23,327 bases of DNA from Saccoglossus kowalevskii (Eukaryota; Hemichordata; Enteropneusta; Harrimaniidae). Shown piece after piece: positions 21,867 through 23,327 of this stretch. Where the stretch lies: assembly GCF_000003605.2 (NCBI RefSeq), contig NW_003117107.1:1-23327 (forward strand), written 5' to 3'. The first letter of the stretch is position 1. Each line of letters begins with the position of its first letter. A program made the translations under genes and the position numbers. Under the pieces are notes generated by a model. It worked only from the letters and a program-made list of their open reading frames with translations, was not told the DNA's origin and did not search any database.

Positions 21867-22972
21867 CAGTCGGGTAACCCATCGCACACTTACTACATCT
21901 AGTTGGTGATTCATTACTACCATCAATACAGTCAGGTAACCCATCACAAACTTACTGCATCTAGTTGGTGATTCATCACTGCCATCAAGACAGTCAGGTA
22001 ACCCATCACAAACTTACTGCATCTAGTTGGCGATTCATTACTACCATCAAGACAGTCAGGTAACCCATCACAAACTTACTGCATCTACTCGGTGATTCAT
22101 CACTGCCATCAAGACAGTCAGGTAACCCATCACAAACTTACTGCATCTACTCGGTGATGCATCACTGCCATCAAGACAGTCAGGTAACTCATCACATACT
22201 TACTGCATCTACTTGGTGATTCATCACTGCCATCAAGACAGTCAGGTAACCCATCACAAACTTACTGCATCTACTTGGTGATTCATCACTACCATCAAGA
22301 CAGTCAAGTAAGCCATCACATACTTACTGCATCTACTTGGTGATTCATCACTGCCATCAAGACAGTCAGGTAACCCATCACAAACTTACTGCATCTACTT
22401 GGTGATTCATCACTACCATCAAGACAGTCAAGTAAGCCATCACATACTTACTGCATCTACTTAGTGATTCATCACTGCCATCAAGACAGTCAGGTTACCC
22501 ATCACATCATTTTTTCATCTAGTTGGTGATTCATCACTGCCATCAAGACAGTCAGGTTACCCATCACATACTTACTGCATCTACTTAGTGATTTACCACC
22601 TGCCATCAAGACAGTCGGGTAACCCATCGCACACTTATTACATCTACTTTGTGATTCATCACTACCATCAAGACAGTCAAGTAAGCCATCACATACTTAC
22701 TGCATCTACTTGGTGATTCATCACTGCCATCAAGACAGTCAGGTTACCCATCACATAATTATTTCATCTAGTTGGTGATTCATCACTGCCATCAAGACAG
22801 TCAGGTTACCCATCACATACTTACTGCATCTACTTAGTGATTTACCACCTGCCATCAAGACAGTCGGGTAACCCATCGCACACTTACTACATCTACTTTG
22901 TGATTCATCACTGCCATCAAGACAGTCAGGTTACCCATCACATAATTATTTCATCTAGTTGGTGATTCATCA
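21867..22972 (+). repeat. Higher-order block H10, copy 2
   Basis: Copy of 16310-17415 at +5557 bp, including GATGCATC at 22156 and a D cassette. It runs directly into H9 copy 2; the two matches overlap over 22719-22972. Confidence 0.87.
22590..22838 (+). repeat. D cassette, copy 6
   Basis: Standard 249-bp four-unit cassette with CTTATTAC after the left junction. Confidence 0.88.
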
Positions 22973-23327
22973 CTACCATCAAGACAGTCAAGTAAGCCAT
23001 CACATACTTACTGCATCTACTTGGTGATTCATCACTGCCATCAAGACAGTCAGGTTACCCATCACATAATTATTTCATCTAGTTGGTGATTCATCACTGC
23101 CATCAAGACAGTCAGGTTACCCATCACAAACTTACTGCATCTACTTAGTGATTTACCACCTGCCATCAAGACAGTCGGGTAACCCATCGCACACTTACTA
23201 CATCTACTTTGTGATTCATCACTGCCATCAAAACAGTCAGGTTACCCATCACAAACTTACTGCATCTACTTAGTGATTTACACACCTGCCATCAAGACAG
23301 TCGGGTACCCCATCGCACACTTACTAC
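22719..23327 (+). repeat. Block H9, copy 2, cut by the window end
   Basis: Copy of 15730-16339. It carries the only +2 form of the D unit (GATTTACACACCTGCC at 23275). The last 24 bases (23304-23327) are an incomplete unit of the CATCGCACACTTACTAC type. Confidence 0.86.

Larger units (their letters stand above)
1..23327. repeat. 62-bp satellite DNA array, 377 complete units plus a 24-base partial unit
   Basis: Every stretch of the window is a copy of the same 62-bp unit in the same orientation. Landmarks in unit coordinates are GGTAACC at 1-7, CATCAC at 8-13, TTGGTGATTCATCAC at 31-45 and CCATCAAGACAGTCA at 48-62. Unit starts at 1, 63, 125, 187 and 249 set the register, which can be followed to the unit starting at 23304. 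By my count 348 units are exactly 62 bp; the exceptions are three of 61 bp, twenty of 63 bp, one D unit of 64 bp, one other unit of 64 bp, one of 66 bp and three of 30 bp. The consensus has 18 A, 17 T, 18 C and 9 G and no CpG. Neither array edge is present. There is no gene in the window: every frame is cut by the TAA, TAG or TGA triplets recurring in the monomer, and because 62 is not a multiple of 3 each frame passes through all three phases every 186 bp. Function is not visible; a heterochromatic or pericentromeric satellite is possible but is inference. Confidence 0.98.

Noticed and set aside
1-23327. CRISPR array
   Set aside because: There are no unique spacers between conserved repeats. 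The whole 62-bp unit is repeated, variants recur between units in blocks, and no cas genes are present.
1-23327. Telomeric or subtelomeric repeat (TAACCC in many units)
   Set aside because: TAACCC is a permutation of the CCCTAA telomere hexamer but occurs once per 62 bp and never in tandem. It is part of GGTAACCC and varies freely (GTTACCC, GTAAGCC).
1-23327. ATG followed at once by TAA at many unit junctions (CATGTAAC)
   Set aside because: It arises from the T variant at unit position 1 and gives a start-stop pair only. Nothing suggests a regulatory minimal reading frame.
1-23327. Transposable element insertion or terminal repeats
   Set aside because: The 62-bp register is accounted for throughout, so there is no room for an insertion. 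The only larger structures are multiples of the monomer.
1-23327. CENP-B box
   Set aside because: No unit contains a match to the known box with its TTCG and CGGGA cores. The CTCGTTGG variant shares only a short piece of it.
1-23327. Promoter, polyadenylation signal or tRNA-like elements
   Set aside because: I saw no convincing TATA box, AATAAA or A/B-box pair. ATAATTATT in class C units is a local AT-rich variant of the monomer.

Overview
The whole window is one uninterrupted head-to-tail tandem array of a 62-bp monomer, that is, eukaryotic satellite DNA. Unit 1 starts at base 1 (GGTAACC). Reading in register gives 377 complete units and a 24-base partial unit at 23304-23327. The arithmetic closes: 23303 bases plus a net 71 lost to the length changes listed here equals 377 x 62. 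No unique sequence, gene, RNA gene, transposon or array edge is visible, and the array runs off both ends. The organism cannot be named. Length, homogeneity, nested higher-order repeats and a consensus with no CpG (about 44% GC, C twice as frequent as G on the + strand) point to a eukaryote, probably one that methylates CpG, such as an animal or plant. No known satellite family was recognised.

Monomer landmarks (unit coordinates): GGTAACC or GGTTACC at 1-7, CATCAC at 8-13, a variable stretch at 15-23, GCATCT at 23-28, TTGGTGATTCATCAC at 31-45, and a well-conserved CCATCAAGACAGTCA at 48-62. Linked variants define recurring unit classes: A (AAGTAAGCC start, CATACTTACTGC, CTACTTGG), B (CACAAAC, CTAGTTGG, CATTACTACC, often followed by a CATG junction), C (AATTATTTC then CTAGTTGG), D (63 bp, CTTAGTGATTTACCACC, followed by a unit with CATCGCAC and CTTTGTG), and a 30-bp truncated class.

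Layout: 1-6.0 kb is mostly A and B units in overlapping blocks copied at offsets of 27, 18 and 16 monomers. 6.0-7.5 kb is a C/D-rich interval. 7.5-11.2 kb is A/B again, with copies at offsets of 28, 34, 6 and 4 monomers. 11.2-12.05 kb is a short C/D interval. 12.05-14.64 kb is A/B, including a 1.8-kb block that also lies at 4.2-6.0 kb. 14.6-23.3 kb is dominated by C and D units and holds two diverged islands (17.76-18.19 and 20.96-21.67 kb) with all three 30-bp truncated units. The final 1430 bases (21898-23327) look like a 23-unit higher-order repeat whose next copy would begin just past the window.

Nothing here supports a protein-coding or defence system. The interest lies in how the array evolved: precise in-register exchange, cassettes with fixed order of marker variants, CpG/TpG/CpA polymorphism at fixed monomer positions, and signs that the 62-bp unit may itself derive from two half-units 32 bp apart. 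Block boundaries were found by eye and are approximate to about 20 bases.
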